Source of the DNA: Dryocola boscaweniae
GTDB taxonomy: Bacteria; Pseudomonadota; Gammaproteobacteria; Enterobacterales; Enterobacteriaceae
Assembly: GCF_025215095.1 (NCBI RefSeq)
Contig: NZ_JALHAP010000082.1
Span: forward strand, 496,001-560,000
Direction: 5' to 3'
Length of the DNA stretch: 64,000 nucleotides
Shown: in pieces, positions 16,485-25,565 of the stretch
How the letters are laid out: each line of letters begins with the position of its first letter
Position numbering within the stretch: the stretch's first letter is position 1
Made by a program: the position numbers and the translations under genes
Notes under the pieces: model-generated
Seen by the model: the letters and a program-made list of their open reading frames with translations, nothing else
The model's database searches: none
Told to the model about the DNA's origin: nothing

Positions 16485-19400
16485 ATGATAATAAAAGCAG
16501 GCAGCAATGCCGCCACTCTTGCTTCCGTCCTGGCCCGGCGCGACTGGGAAAACCCGGCCGTAACCCAGTTAAACCAGCTCGCCGCCCATCCCGCGTTCGC
16601 CAGTTGGCGCTCTGCGGAACTGGCGCGCAAAGACGCACAGTCTCAAAGCCTGCGCAGCCTTAACGGCATCTGGAAATTCAGCTACTTTACCCGGCCACAA
16701 GCCGTTCCCGAAAGCTGGGTTGAGCAGGACCTTAACGGGGCTGACGACGTTCAGGTTCCCTCTAACTGGCAGATGCTGGGTTACGATGCGCCAGTTTATA
16801 CCAACGTCACCTACCCCATTCCTGTCAATCCGCCGTTTGTTCCTGAAGAGAACGCCACGGGTTGTTACTCGCTCACATTTAACCTTGATGCGGACTGGCT
16901 GGCGTCGGGGCAAAGCCGCATTATTTTTGACGGCGTGAATTCCGCCTTCCATTTATGGTGCAACGGCAACTGGGTTGGCTACGCGCAGGATAGCCGCCTG
17001 CCGTCTGAGTTTGACTTAAGCCAGGTGCTCAGGGCGGGTGAAAACCGCATCGCGGTGATGGTGCTGCGCTGGTGCGATGGTTCGTATCTGGAAGATCAGG
17101 ATATGTGGCGTATGAGCGGTATTTTCCGCGACGTTACGCTGCTGCATAAACCGCAAACTCATCTCAGCGATATCCGCATTGCTACCCACCTGAATGAAGA
17201 TTTCACCCGCGCCGAACTGGAAGCGCTGGTTGTGGTGAACGGTGATGAACAAGAGACGCAGGTTTGCGTTCAGCTATGGCATGGCGATGAACTGGTCGGT
17301 GAAAAGCAGCAGCCGATCGGCAGTGAAATAGTCGACGAACGTGGCGCATACAGCGACCGCACAACGGTTCGCCTGCCCGTAGAACGCCCGCTGCTGTGGA
17401 GCGCGGAGACGCCGAATCTTTACCGCGTGGTGGTGGTGTTAAAGGATAAGCATGGCGCGGTGATTGAGGCCGAGGCCTGCGACGCCGGTTTCCGTAAAGT
17501 AGAAATTTCGCAGGGACTGCTGAAGCTCAACGGCAAACCTCTGCTGATTCGCGGCACCAACCGTCACGAGCATCACCCGGAAAATGGCCAGGTGATGGAT
17601 ATCGATACCATGCGCCGGGACATTATGCTGATGAAACAGCATAACTTTAACGCCGTTCGCTGCTCCCACTACCCCAACCACCCGATGTGGTATCGCCTGT
17701 GCGACCAGTACGGTCTGTATGTGGTTGACGAAGCAAACATTGAAACTCACGGCATGGTGCCGATGAACCGTCTGAGCGACGATCCCGTCTGGCTGCCCGC
17801 CATGACCGAGCGCGTTACACGCATGGTGCAGCGCGACCGCAACCACCCCTCGATTATTATCTGGTCGTTAGGCAATGAATCCGGCCACGGCAGCAACCAC
17901 GATGCACTGTATCGCTGGATCAAATCCAACGACCCGACGCGTCCGGTGCAATATGAAGGCGGCGGCGCGAACAGCGCGGCAACGGATATTATTTGCCCGA
18001 TGTATGCCCGCGTCGACCAGGATCAGCCTTTCCCGCAGGTGCCAAAATGGTCAATCAAAAAGTGGATCGGCATGCCAGATGAAAACCGTCCGTTAATTCT
18101 GTGCGAATACGCGCACGCCATGGGCAACAGCTTCGGCGGCTTCCATAAATATTGGGCGGCGTTCCGTCAGTATCCTAAGTTACAGGGCGGTTTTGTCTGG
18201 GACTGGGTGGATCAGTCGCTGATTAAACGTGACGAGAAAGGCCAGCCGTTCAGCGCCTACGGCGGCGATTTTGGCGATAAGCCTAACGACCGTCAGTTCT
18301 GCATGAACGGCCTGGTGTTTGCCGACCGCACGCCGCATCCGGCGCTGTACGAGGCGAAACAGGCGCAGCAGTTCTTCCAGTTCTCTTTGCTGCGCGAATC
18401 GCCGCTCAAAGTTGAGATCGCCTGCGAATACCTGTTCCGCGCAAGCGATAACGAACGCCTGGTCTGGACGGTGAAGCAGGCAGGCACGGAACTGGCGCGC
18501 GGCGAAGCGCTGCTGGATATCTCTCCGCAGGGTAAACAAGTCATCATCCTTGATGCGCTGCCAGAAATCACACGCGGCGAAGACGTATGGCTCACGGTGC
18601 AGGTGCAGCAAATCGAAGCAACCGCCTGGTCGGAAGCAGGTCACATCTGCGCGTGGGATCAATGGCAACTGCCGGGCGTGCTGGCGACTCCGGAGCGAAC
18701 CACGCAGGGTGAAGCGCCGCAGCTTGAAGCGACCAGCGACAGCTTCGAAGTTCATCAGAGTAACCAGCGCTGGGTCTTCAGCCGCGAAACCGGTCTGCTG
18801 ACGCAATGGTGGAAAGACGACAAAGCCACCCTGCTTTCGCCTCTGCAGGACCAGTTCACTCGCGCCCCGCTGGATAACGATATCGGCGTCAGCGAAGCCA
18901 CGCGCATTGACCCCAACGCCTGGGTTGAACGCTGGAAAGCGGCAGGCATGTACGAGCTGGAAGCTGAGCTGCTGAGCTGTGAAGCGCAAGGGCTTGAACG
19001 CGAAGTGCTGCTGCGCACGGTTCATCGCTGGACGCACCAGAACAAGACGCTGTTTGTCAGTCGAAAAACTTATCGCATAGACGACCAGGGAGAGCTGCAT
19101 ATCAGCGTCGACGTAGATATTGCGTTTGGCACGCCTGCCCCGGCGCGCATCGGGCTGACCTGCCAACTGGCAGAGATCCAGCCCACCGTGAGCTGGCTTG
19201 GCCTTGGACCGCACGAAAACTATCCGGACCGCAAACAGTCTGCGCTGTTCGATAAGTGGCAGTTGCCGCTGGAGGAGATGCACACGCCGTATGTGTTCCC
19301 GACGGAAAACGGGCTGCGCTGCGACACGCAAAGTCTGGAATACGGCGAAAACCTGTGGCGCGGCAGATTCCATTTCAACCTCAGCCGCTACAGCCAGCGA

Positions 19401-19577
19401 CAACTGCGTGAAACGTCGCATCGACACCTGTTATCCGCAGAGCCCGGTAGCTGGCTGAATATCGACGGCTTCCATATGGGCGTGGGCGGAGATGATTCCT
19501 GGAGTCCCAGCGTTTCGCCAGAATATTTGCTTGAAAAACAACAATATCACTATTCAGTGAGCTGGGTGCGTCGTTAA
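16485..19577 (+). CDS. lacZ: beta-galactosidase LacZ
   Basis: A 1030-residue GH2 beta-galactosidase (E. coli 1024). The acid/base Glu465 lies in LGNESGHG and the nucleophile Glu541 in LCEYAHAMGNS, both offset by +4 from E. coli numbering. The N-terminal jelly roll, barrel and large C-terminal domain 5 are complete, ending HYSVSWVRR. It hydrolyses lactose to glucose and galactose and also makes allolactose, the inducer of LacI, in the cytoplasm. The gene begins 19 bases after O1 and carries O2 about 375 bases into the coding region. It is followed after 65 bases by lacY. Confidence 0.98.
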   Translation: MIIKAGSNAATLASVLARRDWENPAVTQLNQLAAHPAFASWRSAELARKDAQSQSLRSLNGIWKFSYFTRPQAVPESWVEQDLNGADDVQVPSNWQMLGYDAPVYTNVTYPIPVNPPFVPEENATGCYSLTFNLDADWLASGQSRIIFDGVNSAFHLWCNGNWVGYAQDSRLPSEFDLSQVLRAGENRIAVMVLRWCDGSYLEDQDMWRMSGIFRDVTLLHKPQTHLSDIRIATHLNEDFTRAELEALVVVNGDEQETQVCVQLWHGDELVGEKQQPIGSEIVDERGAYSDRTTVRLPVERPLLWSAETPNLYRVVVVLKDKHGAVIEAEACDAGFRKVEISQGLLKLNGKPLLIRGTNRHEHHPENGQVMDIDTMRRDIMLMKQHNFNAVRCSHYPNHPMWYRLCDQYGLYVVDEANIETHGMVPMNRLSDDPVWLPAMTERVTRMVQRDRNHPSIIIWSLGNESGHGSNHDALYRWIKSNDPTRPVQYEGGGANSAATDIICPMYARVDQDQPFPQVPKWSIKKWIGMPDENRPLILCEYAHAMGNSFGGFHKYWAAFRQYPKLQGGFVWDWVDQSLIKRDEKGQPFSAYGGDFGDKPNDRQFCMNGLVFADRTPHPALYEAKQAQQFFQFSLLRESPLKVEIACEYLFRASDNERLVWTVKQAGTELARGEALLDISPQGKQVIILDALPEITRGEDVWLTVQVQQIEATAWSEAGHICAWDQWQLPGVLATPERTTQGEAPQLEATSDSFEVHQSNQRWVFSRETGLLTQWWKDDKATLLSPLQDQFTRAPLDNDIGVSEATRIDPNAWVERWKAAGMYELEAELLSCEAQGLEREVLLRTVHRWTHQNKTLFVSRKTYRIDDQGELHISVDVDIAFGTPAPARIGLTCQLAEIQPTVSWLGLGPHENYPDRKQSALFDKWQLPLEEMHTPYVFPTENGLRCDTQSLEYGENLWRGRFHFNLSRYSQRQLRETSHRHLLSAEPGSWLNIDGFHMGVGGDDSWSPSVSPEYLLEKQQYHYSVSWVRR
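16860..16880 (-). promoter_or_regulatory. intragenic lac operator O2
   Basis: Read on the minus strand, this 21-base stretch inside lacZ equals the E. coli O2 operator as I know it (AAATGTGAGCGAGTAACAAC plus C). Its centre is about 415 bases from the O1 centre, against 401 in E. coli. It would allow LacI tetramer looping. Confidence 0.85.
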
Positions 19578-19642
19578 GCCCTGCGCTTTCGTCCGGGCAG
19601 ACCTGGCCAGTCTGCCCTGCTTTTACCCTAAGGATAAACATC

Positions 19643-20905
19643 ATGTACTACTTAAAAAACACCAATTTCTGGATGTTCGGGCTGTTCTTTTTCTTCTACT
19701 TCTTCATTATGGGCGCCTACTTTCCGTTTTTCCCGATCTGGCTGCATGACATCAACCACATCAGCAAAAGCGACACCGGCATCATCTTCGCCAGCATTTC
19801 GTTTTTCTCCCTGCTTTTCCAGCCGATTTTTGGCCTGCTTTCCGACAAGTTAGGGCTGCGTAAACACCTGCTGTGGATTATCACCGGCATGCTGGTGATG
19901 TTCGCCCCGTTCTTTATTTATGTCTTCGGGCCGCTGCTGCAGGCCAATATTTTACTGGGATCGATAGTCGGCGGGATTTACCTCGGTTTTATCTACAACG
20001 GCGGCGCGCCGGCCATTGAAGCCTATATCGAAAAAGTGAGCCGTCGCAGCTCGTTTGAATTCGGCCGTGCGCGCCTGTTTGGCTGTGTCGGCTGGGCGCT
20101 GTGCGCGTCGATTGTCGGCATTATGTTCACCATCAATAACCAGTTTGTTTTCTGGCTCGGCTCCGGCTGTGCGGTGATCCTCGCCATTTTACTGTTTATT
20201 GCCAAACCGGAAACGCAGCCGTCTGCGGAAGTGGCCCATTCCCTTGGCGCTAACCATTCGCCGTTTAGCTTCCGCCTCGCGTTAGAATTGCTGAAAAATC
20301 GTAAGCTGTGGTTCCTCTCGCTCTACGTGGTCGGCGTGTCGTGTACTTATGACGTGTTTGACCAACAGTTTGCCAACTTCTTTACCTCGTTCTTTGATTC
20401 AAGCCAGCAGGGCACGCGCGTATTCGGCTATGTCACAACCATGGGTGAATTGCTGAACGCCTGCATCATGTTCTTCGCGCCGCTCATTGTGAACCGCATC
20501 GGCGGCAAGAACGCGCTGCTGCTGGCCGGGGCGATTATGTCGGTGCGCATTATCGGCTCCTCATTTGCTTCAACGCCGCTTGAAGTCATTGTGCTCAAAA
20601 CGCTGCATATGTTCGAAATTCCGTTCCTGATCGTCGGCTGCTTTAAGTACATCACCAGCCAGTTTGAAGTGCGTTTCTCCGCCACTATTTACCTGGTGTG
20701 CTTCTGCTTCTTCAAACAGTTAGCGATGATTTTTATGTCCGTCTTCGCAGGCTACATGTATGACAAAGTCGGCTTCCACGGCGCGTACCTGGTGCTGGGC
20801 CTGGTCGCCCTGTCGTTTACCTTGCTGTCCGTGTTTACCTTAAGCGGCATGGGGCCTTTACAAGCCCTGCGCTCTTTCGGCAAGCAGGATGAGAAACTGG
20901 CGTAA
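19643..20905 (+). CDS. lacY: lactose permease LacY
   Basis: A 420-residue proton/lactose symporter with 12 membrane helices. The N-terminal sequence MYYLKNTNFWMFGLFFFFYFF is nearly that of E. coli. Residues needed for transport are present: Glu126 and Arg144 around AIEAYIEKVSRR and FEFGRAR, Cys148 in FGCVGW, Glu in TTMGELLN, Arg in SVRIIGSS, and the His/Glu pair in LHMFEIP. It imports lactose at the inner membrane and is co-transcribed with lacZ. No lacA follows; a strong terminator lies eight bases after the stop, so the operon ends here. Confidence 0.97.
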   Translation: MYYLKNTNFWMFGLFFFFYFFIMGAYFPFFPIWLHDINHISKSDTGIIFASISFFSLLFQPIFGLLSDKLGLRKHLLWIITGMLVMFAPFFIYVFGPLLQANILLGSIVGGIYLGFIYNGGAPAIEAYIEKVSRRSSFEFGRARLFGCVGWALCASIVGIMFTINNQFVFWLGSGCAVILAILLFIAKPETQPSAEVAHSLGANHSPFSFRLALELLKNRKLWFLSLYVVGVSCTYDVFDQQFANFFTSFFDSSQQGTRVFGYVTTMGELLNACIMFFAPLIVNRIGGKNALLLAGAIMSVRIIGSSFASTPLEVIVLKTLHMFEIPFLIVGCFKYITSQFEVRFSATIYLVCFCFFKQLAMIFMSVFAGYMYDKVGFHGAYLVLGLVALSFTLLSVFTLSGMGPLQALRSFGKQDEKLA

Positions 20906-20912
20906 TAAAATT

Positions 20913-20943
20913 ACGGCGGGGCGTACTGCGTCCCGCCGTTTTT
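20913..20943 (+). terminator. terminator of lacZY
   Basis: ACGGCGGG pairs with CCCGCCGT around an 11-base loop, followed by TTTT. Its position directly after lacY confirms that the operon has no lacA. Confidence 0.85.
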
Positions 20944-21038
20944 ACGTCTGATTTGTTGGATGAGAAATACCAGAAACGGCAGGTAAGACAAAAGCTATCC
21001 TTCTGAATGAATCTCTGACGAACAAAGAGGACGACTTA

Positions 21039-21830
21039 ATGATTACTTTATGCAAAGCCTGCGGCACATCCTATGAGATAGCGGGTTCCCATCCGCAACA
21101 TTGCAAAATCTGTGAAGATGAGCGCCAGTATGTCCCCGTAACGGGACAGGAATGGATCGATTCAGACACCCTTTTTGCTTCGCACTCAAACAAATGGAAA
21201 CAGCACGAGACCAACCTTCTCAGCATCCGGACCGTTCCTGATTTTGCGATTAATCAGCGCGCTTTTATTCTCAGAACGCCGGAAGGCAATATTCTGTGGG
21301 ACTGCATTGCCACTCTCGACGACGCCACGAAAACGCTGGTTTCTTCGCTGGGCGGGCTCAGGGCTATCGCCATCTCTCATCCTCATTACTACACCACCAT
21401 GCAGGACTGGGCCGCCGAATTTGACGCCCCGATTTACCTGCATGCCGGCGATCGCCAGTGGATCATGCGCGGCAGCCCCTGGATCACCCTTTGGGAAGGC
21501 GACACCCTTAATCTTACCGCTGACGTCAGTATCATTCGTCTTGGCGGGCACTTCGCTGGCGGCAGCGTTCTTCACTGGGCGCGGGACGAAGGCGTGCTGC
21601 TTGCCGGAGACATCCTTCAGGTCACCCCGGGGGCAGATGCCGTATCCTTCATGTGGAGCTATCCCAATATGCTGCCGCTTTCGGCCGTAACGGTCAGCGA
21701 CATTACGCGCCGCCTGAGCGCCGTGAAATTTAAAAAACTCTACGGCGCGTTTGAAGGAAAGGATATCAAGGAAAATGCCGATGACATCGTGCGTCGTTCA
21801 GGTGAAAAGTATATTGCCTGTCTCAGTTAA
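21039..21830 (+). CDS. MBL-fold protein with N-terminal zinc ribbon
   Basis: A 263-residue protein. Cys5, Cys8, Cys22 and Cys25 form a CxxC...CxxC zinc-ribbon-like N-terminus. The rest resembles a metallo-beta-lactamase fold: beta strands with SHPHYYTT (His114, His116), GGHFAGGS (His171) and LLAGD (Asp191). The usual HxHxDH motif is incomplete because Tyr residues replace Asp and His after HPH, so only one metal site may form, or none. Family members hydrolyse thioesters, lactones or phosphoesters, but no substrate can be named here. It has its own ribosome site (AGAGGACGAC) and stands between the lac terminator and an RluA-family gene. Confidence 0.8.
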   Translation: MITLCKACGTSYEIAGSHPQHCKICEDERQYVPVTGQEWIDSDTLFASHSNKWKQHETNLLSIRTVPDFAINQRAFILRTPEGNILWDCIATLDDATKTLVSSLGGLRAIAISHPHYYTTMQDWAAEFDAPIYLHAGDRQWIMRGSPWITLWEGDTLNLTADVSIIRLGGHFAGGSVLHWARDEGVLLAGDILQVTPGADAVSFMWSYPNMLPLSAVTVSDITRRLSAVKFKKLYGAFEGKDIKENADDIVRRSGEKYIACLS

Positions 21831-21915
21831 GTGAATTTATCAGGCGAACAGCGAGATTCGTCAGTCGGCTCAAAATTCGTTATCATCCGCACCCACACTT
21901 CATCCTGGTAGCCCG

Positions 21916-22614
21916 ATGTCTAAGATTGTCGATACCTTTATTGCTCCGCCGTGCCATGACAATATCGAGCATCTCTATCAGGACGATCACCTGGTACTGA
22001 TCAATAAACCCGCCGGACTGCTCAGCCTCTCGGGGAAAAATCCGCAAAATCTGGATTCGGTGCATCATCGACTGGTACAGATATTCCCCGGCTGCACCCT
22101 GGTCCACCGCCTGGATTTCGGCACTTCTGGTCTGATGGTGATTGCCCGCAATAAAGCTATCAATGCCGCCCTCTGCCAACAGTTCAGCCAGCGCACGGTG
22201 ACCAAAGTGTACAGCGCGCTGCTTTGCGGGCATCTGAAAGACAACGAAGGGGTGATAGACGCAGCGATTGCCAGGGACCCGGCGATGTTTCCTCTGATGT
22301 CGATTTGCGCAATCCATGGCAAACCCGCTCGCTCCCGCTATCGGGTCGTTGAACGCTTTTATCATGAACCGGAGAACGGGACGCCGCTGCCCTTGACGCG
22401 GGTACAGCTAACCCCGGAAACCGGGCGTACCCATCAACTCCGCATTCACTGTCAGCAGTTGGGGCACCCTATTTTGGGCTGCGATCTGTATGGCGGTCGC
22501 CTGCTGCCAGGCACCGAACAGACGCCGCGGCTGATGCTGCACGCCAGCGAGCTGCATATTGTTCATCCCATCAGCAACGAGTTGATCAAAGCCCGTCACG
22601 CCAGCCCGTTCTGA
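21916..22614 (+). CDS. RluA-family RNA pseudouridine synthase
   Basis: A 232-residue enzyme of the RluA class without an S4 domain. The catalytic Asp67 lies in HRLDFGTSGLMV. Other family motifs are LVLINKPAGLLS near the N-terminus, TKVYSAL, and ETGRTHQLRIHCQQLGHPILGCDLYGG. It converts uridine to pseudouridine in rRNA or tRNA. Length and the lack of an extra domain resemble RluA, but the sequence differs enough from E. coli RluA that I do not assign the symbol. It starts 85 bases after the MBL gene. Confidence 0.88.
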   Translation: MSKIVDTFIAPPCHDNIEHLYQDDHLVLINKPAGLLSLSGKNPQNLDSVHHRLVQIFPGCTLVHRLDFGTSGLMVIARNKAINAALCQQFSQRTVTKVYSALLCGHLKDNEGVIDAAIARDPAMFPLMSICAIHGKPARSRYRVVERFYHEPENGTPLPLTRVQLTPETGRTHQLRIHCQQLGHPILGCDLYGGRLLPGTEQTPRLMLHASELHIVHPISNELIKARHASPF

Positions 22615-22699
22615 AAGCGAAAGTAGCTTGACGATAATGTGTCCTGCTCCCCGTTGATTTATGCGCCGTGATGCCAGCAGCATTACGGCTGCGCACCCG

Positions 22700-23050
22700 T
22701 TAGCGGGTAAGCCGGTAGCTTTCATCTATCAAATCGAGAATCTCAGCGTCCGGCACTTTATCCAGAAGCACCGTCACCCAGTGTTCTTTATTCATATGAT
22801 AAGCGGGCAAAATTCCGGGCTGCATTCTCAGCGATCCCAGCAGTTCCGGCTGAACTTTGATGTTCATCGCCTCAAGCAACGACGTCCCTTCAAGCCCCAG
22901 CTTTTCTGCCTGTATGGCATAAACCAGCGCAAACCATTTCTTTTTAAATTTATGCCTTAACACCGCGTAATCGCTGTTTTTCTGCCACGGGTAGTCAGGC
23001 TCAACCTGATATTTTTCAAATACGCTTTCAAAGAGCGCTTCACGTTTCAT
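22700..23050 (-). CDS. MmcQ/YjbR family protein
   Basis: A 116-residue small alpha/beta protein with the family pattern: an N-terminal helix (MKREALFESVFEKYQVEPDYPW), KKKWFALVYAI in the middle and the GILPAYHMNKEHWVTVLL signature followed by a C-terminal helix. The CyaY-like fold is linked to DNA binding in some annotations, but no function is proven. I chose the ATG at 23050 because it gives the family start; eight more codons upstream are open but begin within a poor ribosome context. It converges with the RluA-family gene and is divergent from ansP. Confidence 0.8.
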   Translation of the reverse strand: MKREALFESVFEKYQVEPDYPWQKNSDYAVLRHKFKKKWFALVYAIQAEKLGLEGTSLLEAMNIKVQPELLGSLRMQPGILPAYHMNKEHWVTVLLDKVPDAEILDLIDESYRLTR

Positions 23051-23290
23051 ACGTCGTTTTCTCACCTCGCCCATTTCCTGTTGAGCAAAGTTAACACAAC
23101 CCCTTCCCCGCTTTCGATTGTGAAGTCATTTCGGCCCGGTCACGAACCGCAAAGCAGGCTTTGCGTTGCTCTTCATTTCCTGCCAGGATCCATCGCCGAA
23201 ATTTGCCATGTCCGCGATTTAACAAACTACAGGACAGAGGGTTTCGGAGGATAAACATTCAAGGCAAGCAGTAACAACACAGGAATAACA

Positions 23291-24790
23291 ATGAAAACAA
23301 AGCACAAAACTGAGGCTGAACACCGCGCCGCTAAAAGGCGCTGGCTCAACGCTCAAGATTCTGGCTACCACAAGGCGATGGGCAATCGTCAGGTGCAGAT
23401 GATTGCTATCGGCGGCGCCATCGGCACGGGTTTATTTCTCGGCGCAGGCGCTCGCTTACAGATGGCCGGACCGGCGTTAGCGCTGGTGTATCTGGTCTGC
23501 GGCATTTTCTCTTTCTTCATCCTGCGCGCACTGGGTGAACTGGTTTTACATCGTCCTTCGAGCGGCAGTTTTGTTTCTTATACCCGCGAGTTTCTTGGCG
23601 AGAAAGCCGCCTATGTCTGCGGCTGGATGTACTTCGTCAACTGGGCGATGACCGGCATCGTGGATATCACGGCCGTTGCGCTTTACATGCATTACTGGGG
23701 CGCGTTTGGCGATGTGCCGCAGTGGGTGTTTGCTCTCGGCGCGCTGGCGATTGTCGGTACGATGAATATGATTGGCGTGAAATGGTTCGCCGAAATGGAG
23801 TTCTGGTTTGCGCTTATCAAAGTGCTGGCGATTGTCGCTTTTCTGGTGGTCGGGACGGTATTTCTTGGCAGCGGCAAAGTGCTCGACGGCAACGCCACCG
23901 GCTTCCATCTGATAACCGATAACGGCGGCTTCTTCCCGCACGGCCTGTTGCCTGCGCTGGTGCTGGTGCAGGGCGTCGTCTTTGCCTTTGCCTCTATCGA
24001 ACTGGTGGGCACGGCGGCGGGAGAATGCAAAGATCCGCAAAATATGGTGCCAAAAGCCATCAACAGCGTTATCTGGCGTATCGGCCTGTTCTACGTTGGC
24101 TCTGTCGTGTTGCTGGTGCTGCTGCTGCCGTGGAATGCCTATCAGGCGGGGCAAAGCCCGTTCGTCACCTTCTTCTCGAAGCTCGGCGTGCCTTATATCG
24201 GCGACATCATGAATATGGTGGTGCTGAGCGCGGCGCTCTCAAGCCTGAATTCCGGCCTTTACTCTACCGGACGTATTCTGCGTTCTATGTCGATGGGCGG
24301 CTCGGCGCCGAAGTTCATGTCCAGGATGAGCAGGCAGCAGGTGCCTTACGCGGGGATTCTGGTCACGCTTGGCATCTACGTTATTGGCGTGGTGCTAAAC
24401 TATTATGTGCCTTCGCAGGTATTTGAAATCGTTCTGAACGTCGCGTCGCTTGGGATTATCGCTTCCTGGGCGTTTATCGTGGTTTGCCAGATGAAACTGC
24501 GTCAGGCTATCAAACAGGGCAAAGCTGACGACGTAAGCTTTAAGCTGCCGGGCGCCCCTTTCACCTCCTGGCTCACGCTGCTGTTCCTGTTTAGCGTACT
24601 GGTGCTGATGGCGTTCGACTATCCGAACGGCACCTGGACTATCGCCTCAATCCCTTTGATAGCCGTGCTGCTTACCCTGGGATGGTTCGGGGCGCGTAAG
24701 CGCGTGAACCTGATTGCAAACCAGGTTCACGAACATCACGAAGAAGAACAGCCTGAACATCTTATTCCTGCGGATGATTTAAGAAGCTGA
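23291..24790 (+). CDS. ansP: L-asparagine permease AnsP
   Basis: A 499-residue amino-acid permease of the APC/AAT family with 12 membrane segments, the same length as E. coli AnsP. It shows the family start GNRQVQMIAIGGAIGTGLFLGAG and the substrate-site region VFAFASIELVGTAAGECKDPQ. The charged ends (KTKHKTEAEHRAAKRRW and VHEHHEEEQPEH) are cytoplasmic. It imports L-asparagine at the inner membrane. In K-12, yncE and yncD lie beside ansP; here yncE is missing and idi lies between ansP and yncD. AGGAATA is the ribosome site. Confidence 0.95.
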   Translation: MKTKHKTEAEHRAAKRRWLNAQDSGYHKAMGNRQVQMIAIGGAIGTGLFLGAGARLQMAGPALALVYLVCGIFSFFILRALGELVLHRPSSGSFVSYTREFLGEKAAYVCGWMYFVNWAMTGIVDITAVALYMHYWGAFGDVPQWVFALGALAIVGTMNMIGVKWFAEMEFWFALIKVLAIVAFLVVGTVFLGSGKVLDGNATGFHLITDNGGFFPHGLLPALVLVQGVVFAFASIELVGTAAGECKDPQNMVPKAINSVIWRIGLFYVGSVVLLVLLLPWNAYQAGQSPFVTFFSKLGVPYIGDIMNMVVLSAALSSLNSGLYSTGRILRSMSMGGSAPKFMSRMSRQQVPYAGILVTLGIYVIGVVLNYYVPSQVFEIVLNVASLGIIASWAFIVVCQMKLRQAIKQGKADDVSFKLPGAPFTSWLTLLFLFSVLVLMAFDYPNGTWTIASIPLIAVLLTLGWFGARKRVNLIANQVHEHHEEEQPEHLIPADDLRS

Positions 24791-24798
24791 TACGTTAA

Positions 24799-24823
24799 GG
24801 CGGGTAAGCTTTGCGAACCCGCC
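24799..24823 (+). terminator. hairpin after ansP
   Basis: GGCGGGT and ACCCGCC form a 7-bp stem with an 11-base loop, followed by a weak TCCCGTTT tail. Read-through into idi is possible. Confidence 0.5.
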
Positions 24824-24845
24824 TCCCGTTTACCGGATAAATGTT

Positions 24846-25394
24846 ATGACTGCTGTAACCGAATACGTCCTGCTGCTGGATGACAAACTAAACATCTCAG
24901 GCACCATGGAGAAATCACGGGTACACACCGCCGCCACGCCGCTGCATCTGGCCTTCTCCTGTTATATTTTTAACGCGCAAAATGAGCTGCTGCTGACGCG
25001 CCGCGCCATTGGCAAAGTTGCCTGGCCGGGTGTCTGGACCAACTCGGCCTGTGGTCATCCTCAGCCAGGCGAAGCCCTGCCCGACGCGGTGATACGCCGT
25101 TGCTATTACGAACTGGGGCTGGCTATTGAAACGCCAACGCTGATTGACGAGTCGTTTCAGTACTACGCTACCGATGCCAGCGGCATCGTAGAAAACGAAT
25201 ATTGCCCGGTTTTTTTCACCCGCACCGCTTCCCGGCCGCAGCCAAATGAAGACGAAGTGATGGATTTTAGCTGGATACCCGTTGAGCAGGTATTAGCGGG
25301 GGTTAACGCCGTTCCTGCCGCTTACAGCCCGTGGATGGTTGAGCAACTGCGGCGACCTCTGATTCAGGCGGCGTTGAAGCAAAAAATTTCGTAA
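24846..25394 (+). CDS. idi: isopentenyl-diphosphate delta-isomerase (type I)
   Basis: A 182-residue Nudix-fold isomerase of the length seen in E. coli. Catalytic Cys69 lies in TNSACGHP and Glu118 in ENEYCPVF. The metal-binding His residues are in HTAATPLHLAFSCY and GHPQPGE. It interconverts isopentenyl and dimethylallyl diphosphate for isoprenoid synthesis in the cytoplasm. In K-12 idi is elsewhere; here it follows ansP by 55 bases and may share its transcript, although a hairpin lies between them. Confidence 0.95.
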   Translation: MTAVTEYVLLLDDKLNISGTMEKSRVHTAATPLHLAFSCYIFNAQNELLLTRRAIGKVAWPGVWTNSACGHPQPGEALPDAVIRRCYYELGLAIETPTLIDESFQYYATDASGIVENEYCPVFFTRTASRPQPNEDEVMDFSWIPVEQVLAGVNAVPAAYSPWMVEQLRRPLIQAALKQKIS

Positions 25395-25565
25395 GATTTT
25401 TCCACTGCCAAACGGCTTGAATACCTGACGAATTTTGTCGTCGGCATGGCCTGAAAAACTCACTCCTGCGTCCCCGTCCTTGCGCTTAGTTGTTCTTTCA
25501 CCAACACTTATCCTTAACGTAAAGTGCCTTTACAGTTTTCAAACTTTACTCATAAGTATTAACAT

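Noticed and set aside
18180..19427. Long (415-codon) open frame antisense to lacZ
   Set aside because: It mirrors lacZ codon structure, has no ribosome site or protein motif, and lacZ on the other strand is beyond doubt.
19578..21038. Search for lacA after lacY
   Set aside because: A strong terminator follows lacY directly and the next gene is an MBL-fold protein with no left-handed beta-helix repeats, so lacA is absent.
23546..24154. 202-codon frame antisense to ansP
   Set aside because: A His/Arg-rich shadow translation of a membrane-protein gene.
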